Source: Bathymodiolus brooksi
Taxonomy: Eukaryota > Mollusca > Bivalvia > Mytilida > Modiolidae
Length of the DNA stretch: 64,000 bases
Assembly (NCBI GenBank): GCA_963680875.1
Contig: OY804579.1
Span: 29,745,804 to 29,809,803 of the forward strand
Direction: 5' to 3'
In this document: piece by piece, positions 1 to 15,000 of the stretch
How positions within the stretch are numbered: position 1 is the stretch's first letter
How the letters are laid out: every line of letters begins with the position of its first letter
Made by a program: the position numbers and the translations under genes
The notes under the pieces: generated by a model
Databases searched by the model: none
Told to the model about the DNA's origin: nothing
Seen by the model: only the letters and a program-made list of their open reading frames with translations

Positions 1-3000
1 CCTGCCGTAGCCGCCATTTTGAATTTCATACCGGAACAAAAAACGTAAAGTTTGTAGAGGACCATCTAATGAACATTCATGTACGGTTTGGCTTTAATCA
101 TATTTGTAGTTTCTAAGAAGAAGGCATTTGAATATTTTCCCATAGGGTCCAATGTTAATCTATGTCCTGCGGTGGTGGCCATCTTGAATTTTCGTTCGGC
201 ATAAACAAAACATAAACTTTGTAAAGGACCTTCCAATGACTATTCCTGGGCAGTTTGGTTTCAATTGTCCAAGTGGTTTCAGAGAAGAAGCATTTTGAAA
301 CATTTTCCCCGTAGGGTGCAATGTTAAACTAAGTCCTGCCGTAGCTGCCATTTTGAATTTCTTATCGGAACAAAAAACGTAAAGTTTGTAGAGGACCATC
401 CAATGAACATTCATGTACAGTTTGGCTTTAATCATATTTGTAGTTTCTGAGAAGAAGGCATTTGAACATTTTCCCATAGGGTCCAATGTTAATCTATGTA
501 TTGCGGTGGTGGCCATCTTGGATTTCCGATCGACATAAAAAACATATATTTTGTAGAGGACTTCCAATGATCATTCCTGGGCAGTTTGGTTTCAATTGTC
601 CAAGTGGTTTCAGAGAAGAAGCATTTTGAAACATTTTCCCCGTAGGGTGCAATGTTAAACTAAGTCCTGCCGTAGCTGCCATTTTGAATTTCATATCGGA
701 ACAAAAAATGTAAAGTTTGTAGAGGACCATCCAATGAACATTCATGTACAGTTTGGCTTTAATAATATTTGTAGTTTCTGAGAAGAAGGCATTTGAACAT
801 TTTCCCATAGGGTCCAATGTTAATCTATGTATTGCGGTGGTGGCCATCTTGAATTTTCGATCGGCATAAAAATAACATAAACTTTGTAGAGGACCTTCCA
901 ATGACTATTCTTGGGCATTTTGGTTTCTATTGTCCAAGTGGTTTCAGAGAAGAAGCGTTTTGAAACATTTTTCCCATAGGGTCCAATGTTAAACTAAGTC
1001 CTGCCGTAGCTGCCATTTTGAATTTCATATCGGAACAAAAAACGTAAAGTTTGTAGAGGACCATCCAATGAACATTCATGTACAGTTTGGCTTTAATAAT
1101 ATTTGTAGTTTCTGAGAAGAAGGCATTTGAACATTTTCCCATAGGGTCCAATGTTAATCTATGTCCTGCGGTGGTGGCCATCTTGAATTTTCGATCGGCA
1201 TAAAAATAACATAAACTTTGTAGAGGACCTTCCAATGACTATTCTTGGGCAGTTTGGTTTCTATTGTCCAAGTGGTTTCAGAGAAGAAGCGTTTTGAAAC
1301 ATTTTTCCCATAGGGTCCAATGTTAAACTAAGTCCTGCCGTAGCCGCCATTTTGAATTTCATATCGGAACAAAAAACGTAAAGTTTGTAGAGGACCATCC
1401 AATGAACATTCATGTACAGTTTGGCTTTAATAATATTTGTAGTTTCTGAGAAGAAGGCATTTGAACATTTTCCAATAGGGTCCAATGTTAATCTATGTAT
1501 TACGGTGGCGGCCATCTTGGATTTCCGATCGGCATAAAAAACATAAAATTTGTAGAGAACCTTCCAATGACTATTCCTGGGCAGTTTGGTTTCAACTGTC
1601 CAAGTGGTTTCAGAGAAGAAGAATTTTGAAACATTTTCCCCATAGGGTCCAATGTTAAACTAAGTCCTGCCGTAGCCGCCATTTTGAATTTCATATCGGA
1701 ACAAAAAACCTAAAGTTTGTAGAGGACCATCCAATGAACATTCATGTACAGTTTGGCTTTAATAATATTTGTAGTTTCTGAGAAGAAGGCATTTGAACAT
1801 TTTCCCATAGGGTCCAATGTTAATCTATGTCCTGCGGTGGTGGCCATCTTGAATTTTCGATCGGCATAAAAATAACATAAACTTTGTAGAGGACCTTCCA
1901 ATGACTATTCTTGGGCAGTTTGGTTTCTATTGTCCAAGTGGTTTCAGAGAAGAAGCGTTTTGAAACATTTTTCCCATAGGGTCCAATGTTAAACTAAGTC
2001 CTGCCGTAGCCGCCATTTTGAATTTCATATCGGAACAAAAAACGTAAAGTTTGTAGAGGACCATCCAATGAACATTCATGTACAGTTTGGCTTTAATAAT
2101 ATTTGTAGTTTCTGAGAAGAAGGCATTTGAACATTTTCCAATAGGGTCCAATGTTAATCTATGTATTACGGTGGCGGCCATCTTGGATTTCCGATCGGCA
2201 TAAAAAACATAAAATTTGTAGAGAACCTTCCAATGACTATTCCTGGGCAGTTTGGTTTCAACTGTCCAAGTGGTTTCAGAGAAGAAGAATTTTGAAACAT
2301 TTTCCCCATAGGGTCCAATGTTAAACTAAGTCCTGCCGTAGCCGCCATTTTGAATTTCATATCGGAACAAAAAACCTAAAGTTTGTAGAGGACCATCCAA
2401 TGAACATTCATGTACAGTTTGGCTTTAATAATATTTGTAGTTTCTGAGAAGAAGGCATTTGAACATTTTCCCTTAGGGTCCAATGTTAATCTATGTATTG
2501 CGGTGGCGGCCATCTTGGATTTCCGGTCGACATAAAAAACATAAACTTTGTAGAGGACCTTCCAATGATCATTCCTGGGCAGTTTAGTTTCAACTGTCCT
2601 AGTGGTTTCAGAGAAGAAGCGTTTTGAAACATTTTCTCCATAGGGTCCAATGTTAAACTAAGTCCTGCCGTAGCCGCCATTTTGAATTTCATACCGGAAC
2701 AAAAAACGTAAAGTTTGTAGAGGACCATCTAATGAACATTCATGTACGGTTTGGCTTTAATCATATTTGTAGTTTCTGAGAAGAAGGCATTTGAATATTT
2801 TCCCATAGGTTCCAATGTTAATCTATGTCCTGCGGTGGTGGCCATCTTGAATTTTCGTTCGGCATAAAAAAAAACATAAACTTTGTAAAGGACCTTCCAA
2901 TGACTATTCCTGGGCAGTTTGGTTTCAATTGTCCAAGTGGTTTCAGAGAAGAAGCATTTTGAAACATTTTCCCCGTAGGGTGCAATGTTAAACTAAGTCC

Positions 3001-6000
3001 TGCCGTAGCTGCCATTTTGAATTTCTTATCGGAACAAAAAACGTAAAGTTTGTAGAGGACCATCCAATGAACATTCATGTACAGTTTGGCTTTAATCATA
3101 TTTGTAGTTTCTGAGAAGAAGGCATTTGAACATTTTCCCATAGGGTCCAATGTTAATCTATGTATTGCGGTGGTGGCCATCTTGGATTTCCGATCGACAT
3201 AAAAAACATATATTTTGTAGAGGACTTCCAATGATCATTCCTGGGCAGTTTGGTTTCAATTGTCCAAGTGGTTTCAGAGAAGAAGCATTTTGAAACATTT
3301 TCCCCGTAGGGTGCAATGTTAAACTAAGTCCTGCCGTAGCTGCCATTTTGAATTTCATATCGGAACAAAAAATGTAAAGTTTGTAGAGGACCATCCAATG
3401 AACATTCATGTACAGTTTGGCTTTAATAATATTTGTAGTTTCTGAGAAGAAGGCATTTGAACATTTTCCCATAGGGTCCAATGTTAATCTATGTATTGCG
3501 GTGGTGGCCATCTTGAATTTTCGATCGGCATAAAAATAACATAAACTTTGTAGAGGACCTTCCAATGACTATTCTTGGGCATTTTGGTTTCTATTGTCCA
3601 AGTGGTTTCAGAGAAGAAGCGTTTTGAAACATTTCCCCCGTAGGGTGCAATGTTAAACTAAGTCCTGCCGTAGCTGCCATTTTGAATTTCTTATCGGAAC
3701 AAAAAACGTAAAGTTTGTAGAGGACCATCCAATGAACATTCATGTACAGTTTGGCTTTAATCATATTTGTAGTTTCTGAGAAGAAGGCATTTGAACATTT
3801 TCCCATAGGGTCCAATGTTAATCTATGTATTGCGGTGGTGGCCATCTTGGATTTCCGATCGACATAAAAAACATATATTTTGTAGAGGACTTCCAATGAT
3901 CATTCCTGGGCAGTTTGGTTTCAATTGTCCAAGTGGTTTCAGAGAAGAAGCGTTTTGAAACATTTTCTCCATAGGGTCCAATGTTAAACTAAGTCCTGCC
4001 GTAGCCGCCATTTTGAATTTCATACCGGAACAAAAAACGTAAAGTTTGTAGAGGACCATCTAATGAACATTCATGTACAGTTTGGCATTAATCATATTTG
4101 TAGTTTCTGAGAAGAAGGCATTTGAATATTTTCCCATAGGGTCCAATGTTAATCTATGTCCTGCGGTGGCGGCCATCTAGAATTTTCGATCGGCATAAAA
4201 AAACAATAAACTTTGTAAAGGACCTTCCAATGACTATTCCTGGGCAGTTTGGTTTAATTGTCCAAGTGGTTTCAGAGAAGAAGCATTTTGAAACATTTTT
4301 CCCGTAGGGTGCAATGTTAAACTAAGTCCTGCCGTAGCTGCCATTTAGAATTTCTTATCGGAACAAAAAACGTAAAGTTTGTAGAGGACCATCCAATGAA
4401 CATTCATGTACAGTTTGGCTTTAATCATATTTGTAGTTTCTGAGAAGAAGGCATTTGAACATTTTCCAATAGGGTCCAATGTTAATCTATGTATTGCGTT
4501 GGCGGCCATCTTGGATTTCCGATCGGCATAAAAAACATAAAATTTGTAGAGAACCTTCCAATGATCATTCCTGGGCAATTTGGTTTCAACTGCCCTAGTG
4601 GTTTCAGAGAAGAAGCGTTTTGAAACATTTTTCCCATAGGGTCCAATGTTAAACTAAGTCCTGCCGTAGCTGCCATTTTGAATTTCTTATCGGAACAAAA
4701 AACGTATTGTTTGTAGAGGACCATGCAATGAACATTCATGTACAGTTTGGCTTTAATCATATTTGTAGTTTCTGAGAAGAAGGCATTTGAATATTTTCCC
4801 ATAGGGTCCAATGTTAATCTATGTATTGCGGTGGTGGCCATCTTGGATTTCCGATCGACATAAAAAACATATATTTTGTAGAGGACTTCCAATGATCATT
4901 CCTGGGCAGTTTGGTTTCAATTGTCCAAGTGGTTTCAGAGAAGAAGCATTTTGAAACATTTTTACCATAGGGTCCAATGTTAAACTAAGTCCTGCCGTAG
5001 CCGCCATTTTGAATTCATATCGGAACAAAAAACGTAAAGTTTGTAGAGGACCATCCAATAAACATTCATGTACAGTTTGGCTTTAATAATATTTGTAGTT
5101 TCTGAGAAGAAGGCATTTGAACATTTTCCCATAGGGTCCAATGTTAATCTATGTATTACGGTGGCGGCCATCTTGGATTTCCGATCGGCATAAAAAACAT
5201 AAAATTTGTAGAGAACCTTCCAATGATCATTCCTGGGCAGTTTGGTTTCAACTGCCATAGTGGTTTCAGAGAAGAAGCGTTTTGAAACATTTTCCCCATA
5301 GGGTCCAATGTTAAACTAAGTCCTGCCGTAGCCGCCATTTTGAATTTCATATCGGAACAAAAAACCTAAAGTTTGTAGAGGACCATCCAATGAACATTCA
5401 TGTACAGTTTGGCTTTAATAATATTTGTAGTTTCTGAGAAGAAGGCATTTGAACATTTTCCCATAGGGTCCAATGTTAATCTATGTATTGCGGTGGCGGC
5501 CATCTTGGATTTCCGGTCGACATAAAAAACATAAACTTTGTAGAGGACCTTCCAATGATCATTCCTGGGCAGTTTAGTTTCAACTGTCCTAGTGGTTTCA
5601 GAGAAGAAGCGTTTTGAAACATTTTCTCCATAGGGTCCAATGTTAAACTAAGTCCTGCCGTAGCCGCCATTTTGAATTTCATACCGGAACAAAAAACGTA
5701 AAGTTTGTAGAGGACCATCTAATGAACATTCATGTACGGTTTGGCTTTAATCATATTTGTAGTTTCTGAGAAGAAGGCATTTGAATATTTTCCCATAGGG
5801 TCCAATGTTAATCTATGTCCTGCGGTGGTGGCCATCTTGAATTTTCGTTCGGCATAAAAAAAACATAAACTTTGTAAAGGACCTTCCAATGACTATTCCT
5901 GGGCAGTTTGGTTTCAATTGTGCAAGTGGTTTCAGAGAAGAAGCATTTTGAAACATTTTCACCGTAGGGTGCAATGTTAAACTAAGTCCTGCCGTAGCTG

Positions 6001-9000
6001 CCATTTTGAATTTCTTATCGGAACAAAAAACGTAAAGTTTGTAGAGGACCATGCAATGAACATTCATGTACAGTTTGGCTTTAATCATATTTGTAGTTTC
6101 TGAGAAGAAGGCATTTGAACATTTTCCCATAGGGTCCAATGTTAATCTATGTATTGCGGTGGTGGCCATCTTGGATTTCCGATCGACATAAAAAACATAT
6201 ATTTTGTAGAGGACTTCCAATGATCATTCCTGGGCAGTTTGGTTTCAATTGTCCAAGTGGTTTCAGAGAAGAAGCGTTTTGAAACATTTTCCCCATAGGG
6301 TCCAATGTTAAACTAAGTCCTGCCGTAGCCGCCATTTTGAATTTCATATCGGAACAAAAAACGTAAAGTTTGTAGAGGACCATCCAATGAACATTCATGT
6401 ACAGTTTGGCTTTAATAATATTTGTAGTTTCTGAGAAGAAGGCATTTGAAAATTTTCCCATAGGGTCCAATGTTAATCTATGTATTGCGGTGGCGGCCAT
6501 CTTGGATTTCCGATCGGCATAAAAAACATAAAATTTGTAGAGAACCTTCCAATGATCATGCCTGTGCAGTTTGGTTTCAACTGCCCTAGTGGTTTCAGAG
6601 AAGAAGCGTTTTGAAACATTTTCCCCATAGGGTCCAATGTTAAACTAAGTCCTGCCGTAGCCGCCATTTTGAATTTCATATCGGAACAAAAAACGTAAAG
6701 TTTGTAGAGGACCATCCAATGAACATTCATGTACAGTTTGGCTTTAATAATATTTGTAGTTTCTGAGAAGAAGGCATTTGAACATTTTCCAATAGGGTCC
6801 AATGTTAATCTATGTATTGCGTTGGCGGCCATCTTGGATTTCCGATCGGCATGAAAAACATAAAATTTGTAGAGAACCTTCCAATGATCATTCCTGGGCA
6901 ATTTGGTTTCAACTGCCCTAGTGGTTTCAGAGAAGAAGCGTTTTGAAACATTTTTCCCATAGGGTCCAATGTTAAACTAAGTCCTGCCGTAGCCGCCATT
7001 TTGAATTTCATATCGGAACAAAAAACGTAAAGTTTGTAGAGGACCATCCAATGAACATTCATGTACAGTTTGGCTTTAATAATATTTGTAGTTTCTGAGA
7101 AGAAGGCATTTGAACATTTTCCCATAGGGTCCAATGTTAATCTATGTATTGCGGTGGCGGCCATCTTGGATTTCCGGTCGACATAAAAAACATAAACTTT
7201 GTAGAGGACCTTCCAATGATCATTCCTGGGCAGTTTAGTTTCAACTGTCCTAGTGGTTTCAGAGAAGAAGCGTTTTGAAACATTTTCTCCATAGGGTCCA
7301 ATGTTAAACTAAGTCCTGCCGTAGCCGCCATTTTGAATTTCATACCGGAACAAAAAACGTAAAGTTTGTAGAGGACCATCTAATGAACATTCATGTACGG
7401 TTTGGCTTTAATCATATTTGTAGTTTCTAAGAAGAAGGCATTTGAATATTTTCCCATAGGGTCCAATGTTAATCTATGTCCTGCGGTGGTGGCCATCTTG
7501 AATTTTCGTTCGGCATAAACAAAACATAAACTTTGTAAAGGACCTTCCAATGACTATTCCTGGGCAGTTTGGTTTCAATTGTCCAAGTGGTTTCAGAGAA
7601 GAAGCATTTTGAAACATTTTCCCCGTAGGGTGCAATGTTAAACTAAGTCCTGCCGTAGCTGCCATTTTGAATTTCTTATCGGAACAAAAAACGTAAAGTT
7701 TGTAGAGGACCATCCAATGAACATTCATGTACAGTTTGGCTTTAATCATATTTGTAGTTTCTGAGAAGAAGGCATTTGAACATTTTCCCATAGGGTCCAA
7801 TGTTAATCTATGTATTGCGGTGGTGGCCATCTTGGATTTCCGATCGACATAAAAAACATATATTTTGTAGAGGACTTCCAATGATCATTCCTGGGCAGTT
7901 TGGTTTCAATTGTCCAAGTGGTTTCAGAGAAGAAGCATTTTGAAACATTTTCCCCGTAGGGTGCAATGTTAAACTAAGTCCTGCCGTAGCTGCCATTTTG
8001 AATTTCATATCGGAACAAAAAATGTAAAGTTTGTAGAGGACCATCCAATGAACATTCATGTACAGTTTGGCTTTAATAATATTTGTAGTTTCTGAGAAGA
8101 AGGCATTTGAACATTTTCCCATAGGGTCCAATGTTAATCTATGTATTGCGGTGGTGGCCATCTTGAATTTTCGATCGGCATAAAAATAACATAAACTTTG
8201 TAGAGGACCTTCCAATGACTATTCTTGGGCATTTTGGTTTCTATTGTCCAAGTGGTTTCAGAGAAGAAGCGTTTTGAAACATTTTTCCCATAGGGTCCAA
8301 TGTTAAACTAAGTCCTGCCGTAGCTGCCATTTTGAATTTCATATCGGAACAAAAAACGTAAAGTTTGTAGAGGACCATCCAATGAACATTCATGTACAGT
8401 TTGGCTTTAATAATATTTGTAGTTTCTGAGAAGAAGGCATTTGAACATTTTCCCATAGGGTCCAATGTTAATCTATGTCCTGCGGTGGTGGCCATCTTGA
8501 ATTTTCGATCGGCATAAAAATAACATAAACTTTGTAGAGGACCTTCCAATGACTATTCTTGGGCAGTTTGGTTTCTATTGTCCAAGTGGTTTCAGAGAAG
8601 AAGCGTTTTGAAACATTTTTCCCATAGGGTCCAATGTTAAACTAAGTCCTGCCGTAGCCGCCATTTTGAATTTCATATCGGAACAAAAAACGTAAAGTTT
8701 GTAGAGGACCATCCAATGAACATTCATGTACAGTTTGGCTTTAATAATATTTGTAGTTTCTGAGAAGAAGGCATTTGAACATTTTCCAATAGGGTCCAAT
8801 GTTAATCTATGTATTACGGTGGCGGCCATCTTGGATTTCCGATCGGCATAAAAAACATAAAATTTGTAGAGAACCTTCCAATGACTATTCCTGGGCAGTT
8901 TGGTTTCAACTGTCCAAGTGGTTTCAGAGAAGAAGAATTTTGAAACATTTTCCCCATAGGGTCCAATGTTAAACTAAGTCCTGCCGTAGCCGCCATTTTG

Positions 9001-12000
9001 AATTTCATATCGGAACAAAAAACCTAAAGTTTGTAGAGGACCATCCAATGAACATTCATGTACAGTTTGGCTTTAATAATATTTGTAGTTTCTGAGAAGA
9101 AGGCATTTGAACATTTTCCCATAGGGTCCAATGTTAATCTATGTCCTGCGGTGGTGGCCATCTTGAATTTTCGATCGGCATAAAAATAACATAAACTTTG
9201 TAGAGGACCTTCCAATGACTATTCTTGGGCAGTTTGGTTTCTATTGTCCAAGTGGTTTCAGAGAAGAAGCGTTTTGAAACATTTTTCCCATAGGGTCCAA
9301 TGTTAAACTAAGTCCTGCCGTAGCCGCCATTTTGAATTTCATATCGGAACAAAAAACGTAAAGTTTGTAGAGGACCATCCAATGAACATTCATGTACAGT
9401 TTGGCTTTAATAATATTTGTAGTTTCTGAGAAGAAGGCATTTGAACATTTTCCAATAGGGTCCAATGTTAATCTATGTATTACGGTGGCGGCCATCTTGG
9501 ATTTCCGATCGGCATAAAAAACATAAAATTTGTAGAGAACCTTCCAATGACTATTCCTGGGCAGTTTGGTTTCAACTGTCCAAGTGGTTTCAGAGAAGAA
9601 GAATTTTGAAACATTTTCCCCATAGGGTCCAATGTTAAACTAAGTCCTGCCGTAGCCGCCATTTTGAATTTCATATCGGAACAAAAAACCTAAAGTTTGT
9701 AGAGGACCATCCAATGAACATTCATGTACAGTTTGGCTTTAATAATATTTGTAGTTTCTGAGAAGAAGGCATTTGAACATTTTCCCTTAGGGTCCAATGT
9801 TAATCTATGTATTGCGGTGGCGGCCATCTTGGATTTCCGGTCGACATAAAAAACATAAACTTTGTAGAGGACCTTCCAATGATCATTCCTGGGCAGTTTA
9901 GTTTCAACTGTCCTAGTGGTTTCAGAGAAGAAGCGTTTTGAAACATTTTCTCCATAGGGTCCAATGTTAAACTAAGTCCTGCCGTAGCCGCCATTTTGAA
10001 TTTCATACCGGAACAAAAAACGTAAAGTTTGTAGAGGACCATCTAATGAACATTCATGTACGGTTTGGCTTTAATCATATTTGTAGTTTCTGAGAAGAAG
10101 GCATTTGAATATTTTCCCATAGGTTCCAATGTTAATCTATGTCCTGCGGTGGTGGCCATCTTGAATTTTCGTTCGGCATAAAAAAAAACATAAACTTTGT
10201 AAAGGACCTTCCAATGACTATTCCTGGGCAGTTTGGTTTCAATTGTCCAAGTGGTTTCAGAGAAGAAGCATTTTGAAACATTTTCCCCGTAGGGTGCAAT
10301 GTTAAACTAAGTCCTGCCGTAGCTGCCATTTTGAATTTCTTATCGGAACAAAAAACGTAAAGTTTGTAGAGGACCATGCAATGAACATTCATGTACAGTT
10401 TGGCTTTAATCATATTTGTAGTTTCTGAGAAGAAGGCATTTGAATATTTTCCCATAGGGTCCAATGTTAATCTATGTATTGCGGTGGTGGCCATCTTGGA
10501 TTTCCGATCGACATAAAAAACATATATTTTGTAGAGGACTTCCAATGATCATTCCTGGGCAGTTTGGTTTCAATTGTCCAAGTGGTTTCAGAGAAGAAGC
10601 ATTTTGAAACATTTTCCCCGTAGGGTGCAATGTTAAACTAAGTCCTGCCGTAGCTGCCATTTTGAATTTCATATCGGAACAAAAAATGTAAAGTTTGTAG
10701 AGGACCATCCAATGAACATTCATGTACAGTTTGGCTTTAATAATATTTGTAGTTTCTGAGAAGAAGGCATTTGAACATTTTCCCATAGGGTCCAATATTA
10801 ATCTATGTATTGCGGTGGTGGCCATCTTGAATTTTCGATCGGCATAAAAATAACATAAACTTTGTAGAGGACCTTCCAATGACTATTCTTGGGCATTTTG
10901 GTTTCTATTGTCCAAGTGGTTTCAGAGAAGAAGCGTTTTGAAACATTTTTCCCATAAGGGTCCAATGTTAAACTAAGTCCTGCCGTAGCTGCCATTTTGA
11001 ATTTCATATCGGAACAAAAAACGTAAAGTTTGTAGAGGACCATCCAATGAACATTCATGTACAGTTTGGCTTTAATAATATTTGTAGTTTCTGAGAAGAA
11101 GGCATTTGAACATTTTCCCATAGGGTCCAATGTTAATCTATGTATTACGGTGGCGGCCATCTTGGATTTCCGATCGGCATAAAAAACATAAAATTTGTAG
11201 AGAACCTTCCAATGACTATTCCTGGGCAGTTTGGTTTCAACTGTCCAAGTGGTTTCAGAGAAGAAGAATTTTGAAACATTTTCCCCATAGGGTCCAATGT
11301 TAAACTAAGTCCTGCCGTAGCCGCCATTTTGAATTTCATATCGGAACAAAAAACGTAAAGTTTGTAGAGGACCATCCAATGAACATTCATGTACAGTTTG
11401 GCTTTAATAATATTTGTAGTTTCTGAGAAGAAGGCATTTGAACATTTTCCCATAGGGTCCAATGTTAATCTATGTATTGCGGTGGCGGCCATCTTGGTTT
11501 TCCGATCGACATAAAAAATATAAATTTGTAGAGGACCTTCCAATGATCATTCCTGGGCAGTTTGGTTTCAATTGTCCAAGTGGTTTCAGAGAAGAAGCGT
11601 TTTGAAACATTTTTCCCATAGGGTCCAATGTTAAACTAAGTCCTGCCGTAGCCGCCATTTTGAATTTCATATCAGAACAAAAAACGTAAAGTTTGTAGAG
11701 GACCATCCAATGAACATTCATGTACAGTTTGGCTTTAATCATATTTGTAGTTTTTGAGAAGAAGACATTTGAATATTTTCCCATAGGGTCCAATGTTAAT
11801 CTATGTCCTGCGGTGGTGGCCATCTTGAATTTTCGATCAGCATAAAAATAACATAAACTTTGTAGAGGACCTTCCAATGACTATTCCTGGGCAGTTTGGT
11901 TTCTATTGTCCAAGTGGTTTCAGAGAAGAAGCGTTTTGAAACATTTTTCCCATAGGGTCCAATGTTAAACTAAGTCCTGCCGTAGCCGCCATTTTGAATT

Positions 12001-15000
12001 TCATATCGGAACAAAAAAAGTTAAGTTTGTAGAGGACCATCCAATGAACATTCATGTACAGTTTGGCTTTAATAATATTTGTAGTTTCTGAGAAGAAGGC
12101 ATTTGAACATTTTCCCATAGGGTCCAATGTTAATCTATGTATTGTGGTGGTGGCCATCTTGGATTTCCGATCGACTTAAAAAACATAAAATTTGTAGAGG
12201 ACCTTCCAATGATCATTCCTGGTCAGTTTGGTTTCAATTGTCCAAGTGGTTTCAGAGAAGAAGCGTTTTGAAACATTTTTCCCATAGGGTCCAATGTTAA
12301 ACTAAGTCCTGCCGTAGCCGCCATTTTGAATTTCATATCAGAACAAAAAACGTAAAGTTTGTAGAGGACCATCCAATGAACATTCATGTACAGTTTGGCT
12401 TTAATCATATTTGTAGTTTTTGAGAAGAAGACATTTGAATATTTTCCCATAGGGTCCAATGTTAATCTATGTCCTGCGGTGGTGGCCATCTTGAATTTTC
12501 GATCAGCATAAAAATAACATAAACTTTGTAGAGGACCTTCCAATGACTATTCCTGGGCAGTTTGGTTTCTATTGTCCAAGTGGTTTCAGAGAAGAAGCGT
12601 TTTGAAACATTTTTCCCATAGGGTCCAATGTTAAACTAAGTCCTGCCGTAGCCGCCATTTTGAATTTCATATCGGAACAAAAAACGTAAAGTTTGTAGAG
12701 GACCATCCAATGAACATTCATGTACAGTTTGGCTTTAATAATATTTGTAGTTTCTGAGAAGAAGGCATTTGAACATTTTCCCATAGGGTCCAATGTTAAT
12801 CTATGTATTGTGGTGGTGGCCATCTTGGATTTCCGATCGACTTAAAAAACATAAAATTTGTAGAGGACCTTCCAATGATCATTCCTGGTCAGTTTGGTTT
12901 CAATTGTCCAAGTGGTTTCAGAGAAGAAGCGTTTTGAAACATTTTTCCCATAGGGTCCAATGTTAAACTAAGTCCTGCCGTAGCCGCCATTTTGAATTTC
13001 ATACCGGAACAAAAACCTAAAGTTTATAGAGGACCATCTAATGAACATTCATGTACAGTTTGGCTTTAATCATATTTGTAGTTTCTGAGAAGAAGGCATT
13101 TGAATATTTTCCCATAGGGTCCAATGTTAATCTATGTCCTGCGGTGGCGGCCATCTTGGATTTCCGATCGGCATAAAAAACAGAAAATTTGTAGAGGACC
13201 TTCCAATGATCATTCCTGGGCAGTTTGGTTTCAACTGTCCAAGTGGTTTCAGAGAAGAAGCATTTTGAAACATTTTTCCCATAGGGTCCAATGTTAAACT
13301 AAGTCCTGCCGTAGCCGCCATTTTGAATTTCATATCGGAACAAAAAACCTTGAGATTGTAAAAGACCGTCCATTGAACATTCATGTACAGTTTGGCTTTA
13401 ATCATATTTGTAGTTTCTGAGAAGAAGGCATTTGAACATTTTCCCATAGGGTCCAATGTTAATCTATGTCCTGCGGTGGTGGCCATCTTGAATTTTCGAT
13501 CAGCATAAAAATAACATAAACTTTGTAGAGGACCTTCCAATGACTATTCCTGGGCAGTTTGGTTTCTATTGTCCAAGTGGTTTCAGAGAAGAAGCGTTTT
13601 GAAACATTTTTCCCATAGGGTCCAATGTTAAACTAAGTCCTGCCGTAGCCGCCATTTTGAATTTCATATCGGAACAAAAAAAGTTAAGTTTGTAGAGGAC
13701 CATCCAATGAACATTCATGTACAGTTTGGCTTTAATAATATTTGTAGTTTCTGAGAAGAAGGCATTTGAACATTTTCCCATAGGGTCCAATGTTAATCTA
13801 TGTATTGTGGTGGTGGCCATCTTGGATTTCCGATCGACTTAAAAAACATAAAATTTGTAGAGGACCTTCCAATGATCATTCCTGGTCAGTTTGGTTTCAA
13901 TTGTCCAAGTGGTTTCAGAGAAGAAGCGTTTTGAAACATTTTTCCCATAGGGTCCAATGTTAAACTAAGTCCTGCCGTAGCCGCCATTTTGAATTTCATA
14001 TCAGAACAAAAAACGTAAAGTTTGTAGAGGACCATCCAATGAACATTCATGTACAGTTTGGCTTTAATCATATTTGTAGTTTTTGAGAAGAAGACATTTG
14101 AATATTTTCCCATAGGGTCCAATGTTAATCTATGTCCTGCGGTGGTGGCCATCTTGAATTTTCGATCAGCATAAAAATAACATAAACTTTGTAGAGGACC
14201 TTCCAATGACTATTCCTGGGCAGTTTGGTTTCTATTGTCCAAGTGGTTTCAGAGAAGAAGCGTTTTGAAACATTTTTCCCATAGGGTCCAATGTTAAACT
14301 AAGTCCTGCCGTAGCCGCCATTTTGAATTTCATATCGGAACAAAAAACGTAAAGTTTGTAGAGGACCATCCAATGAACATTCATGTACAGTTTGGCTTTA
14401 ATAATATTTGTAGTTTCTGAGAAGAAGGCATTTGAACATTTTCCCATAGGGTCCAATGTTAATCTATGTATTGTGGTGGTGGCCATCTTGGATTTCCGAT
14501 CGACTTAAAAAACATAAAATTTGTAGAGGACCTTCCAATGATCATTCCTGGTCAGTTTGGTTTCAATTGTCCAAGTGGTTTCAGAGAAGAAGCGTTTTGA
14601 AACATTTTTCCCATAGGGTCCAATGTTAAACTAAGTCCTGCCGTAGCCGCCATTTTGAATTTCATACCGGAACAAAAACCTAAAGTTTATAGAGGACCAT
14701 CTAATGAACATTCATGTACAGTTTGGCTTTAATCATATTTGTAGTTTCTGAGAAGAAGGCATTTGAATATTTTCCCATAGGGTCCAATGTTAATCTATGT
14801 CCTGCGGTGGCGGCCATCTTGGATTTCCGATCGGCATAAAAAACAGAAAATTTGTAGAGGACCTTCCAATGATCATTCCTGGGCAGTTTGGTTTCAACTG
14901 TCCAAGTGGTTTCAGAGAAGAAGCATTTTGAAACATTTTTCCCATAGGGTCCAATGTTAAACTAAGTCCTGCCGTAGCCGCCATTTTGAATTTCATATCG

